DNA of 44,676 nucleotides from Paracoccaceae bacterium (GTDB lineage Bacteria; Pseudomonadota; Alphaproteobacteria; Rhodobacterales; Rhodobacteraceae): assembly GCA_902635985.1 (NCBI GenBank), contig CACPPZ010000011.1:1-44676 (forward strand), read 5' to 3'. Positions 44,189 to 44,676 of the stretch are shown piece after piece (the first letter of the stretch is position 1; every line of letters begins with the position of its first letter). The notes beneath the pieces are model-generated. The model did not search any database and had not been told where the DNA came from. It saw nothing but the letters and a program-made list of their open reading frames with translations. The position numbers and the translations under genes are program-made.

Positions 44189-44676
44189 GCAAAGTATTTT
44201 AACTCTCAGCCAGTGGATTTCTCCTTCGTATCCCGTGGGGTCTTTTACATATAGTCACGGTCTTGAGGCTCTCGTGGATTTACAGTGGTTGAGTAATGCG
44301 GACGATCTGCAAGATTGGCTTTTCAATATGTTGAATTACGGCGCTGCTCGTACTGATGCATTGTTTTTGGCTGCAGCTTATAACTGTAACTCAGTTGAAG
44401 CTCTTATCGAGATTAATATGAAGGCTCGTGCACTTGCAAGTTCTCAAGAGCGCCTTTTAGAGATGGATGAACTTGGCAAAGCATTTAAAAATATTACAGA
44501 AGCGGTTTGGCCAATTGAGATTGATGATTTGATATACCCAATTGCAATCGGTTTTTGTGCAAATGCAGAGAAAATAGAATTAAATCTGACGACCAGTTTA
44601 TATTTGCAAGCCTACATATCAAATTTAGTTTCTGCTGCACAACGATTGATGCCAATTGGCCAAACCGATGCTCAAA
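44154..44676 (+). CDS. ureF: Urease accessory protein UreF (truncated by window edge)
   Basis: An open frame from ATG 44154 to the right edge, at least 174 residues. It begins MGMDARTAIPTKQSILTLSQ and contains WISPSYPVGSFTYSHGLEAL, the UreF hallmark. UreF complexes with UreD and regulates the UreG GTPase during nickel insertion. A GAGGGAGG ribosome binding site (44141-44148) lies inside ureE. ureG is expected beyond the edge. Confidence 0.95.
   Translation, partial: MGMDARTAIPTKQSILTLSQWISPSYPVGSFTYSHGLEALVDLQWLSNADDLQDWLFNMLNYGAARTDALFLAAAYNCNSVEALIEINMKARALASSQERLLEMDELGKAFKNITEAVWPIEIDDLIYPIAIGFCANAEKIELNLTTSLYLQAYISNLVSAAQRLMPIGQTDAQ

Noticed and set aside
1-44676. CRISPR arrays, insertion sequences, phage genes or integrase-flanked island
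   Set aside because: No regularly spaced repeats, transposases, integrases or terminal inverted repeats were seen. The tRNA-Leu at 27186-27272 is not followed by an integrase or a visible partial tRNA duplicate.

Overview
The window looks like a chromosomal segment of an AT-rich marine alphaproteobacterium of the order Rhodobacterales (roseobacter-like). The ribosomal protein L28 has the typical Rhodobacterales form, there is a photosynthetic reaction-centre cluster that includes a PufX-like gene, and most other genes (MeaB, HrpB, SuhB, urease, NAD-linked formate dehydrogenase, branched-chain-type ABC transporter) fit this group. This is a judgement from the proteins; no database search was possible.

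Layout. (1) 0.3-10 kb is mostly housekeeping: small hypotheticals, a GNAT acetyltransferase, truA, hrpB, a DUF3108 protein, meaB, rpmB, a PCuAC copper chaperone, a DUF2177 membrane protein, suhB and a rhomboid protease. (2) 10.2-13.9 kb is a compact phototrophy locus: a divergent pseudoazurin gene, then puhC-pufL-pufM-pufX ending in a strong terminator. Two back-to-back TGT-N12-ACA palindromes (PpsR/CrtJ-type operators) lie between puhC and pufL. No LH1 (pufBA), bch or crt genes are present. (3) 14.1-19.5 kb encodes a LysR regulator and an NAD-dependent molybdenum formate dehydrogenase whose 24-kDa and 51-kDa-type subunits are fused. (4) 19.9-25.0 kb is a complete five-gene LivKFGHM-type ABC importer, with a 12-bp hairpin after the binding-protein gene. 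(5) 25.2-30.8 kb holds small membrane and Cys-rich proteins, tRNA-Leu(UAA), a non-canonical IlvD/Edd dehydratase, an acetylpolyamine amidohydrolase-like deacetylase and a decayed TauE/SafE remnant. (6) 30.8-40.3 kb is a catabolic region: aconitase-X, D-threonine-aldolase-like enzyme, a minus-strand operon (HpcH/HpaI aldolase, D-2-hydroxyacid dehydrogenase, Gfo/Idh oxidoreductase), and a divergent plus-strand operon (IolD-like ThDP enzyme, isochorismatase-family hydrolase, DDAH-like guanidine-modifying enzyme). (7) 40.5 kb to the right edge is the urease operon ureDABCEF, with ureF cut by the window end and ureD showing an apparent 1-base frameshift next to its start codon.

How the parts may work together (inference). 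The cell appears to combine light-driven energy conservation (reaction centre), formate oxidation to NADH, and scavenging of organic nitrogen (urease, guanidino- and carbamoyl-processing enzymes, a polyamine-type deacetylase, an amino-acid/amide-type importer). The two best candidates for something undescribed are the relocated puhC-pufLMX unit with its own PpsR-type control, and the divergent IolD / HpcH / hydroxyacid-dehydrogenase / isochorismatase / DDAH-like locus abutting urease. The latter could be a pathway for a guanidino- or ureido-substituted polyol or hydroxy acid.
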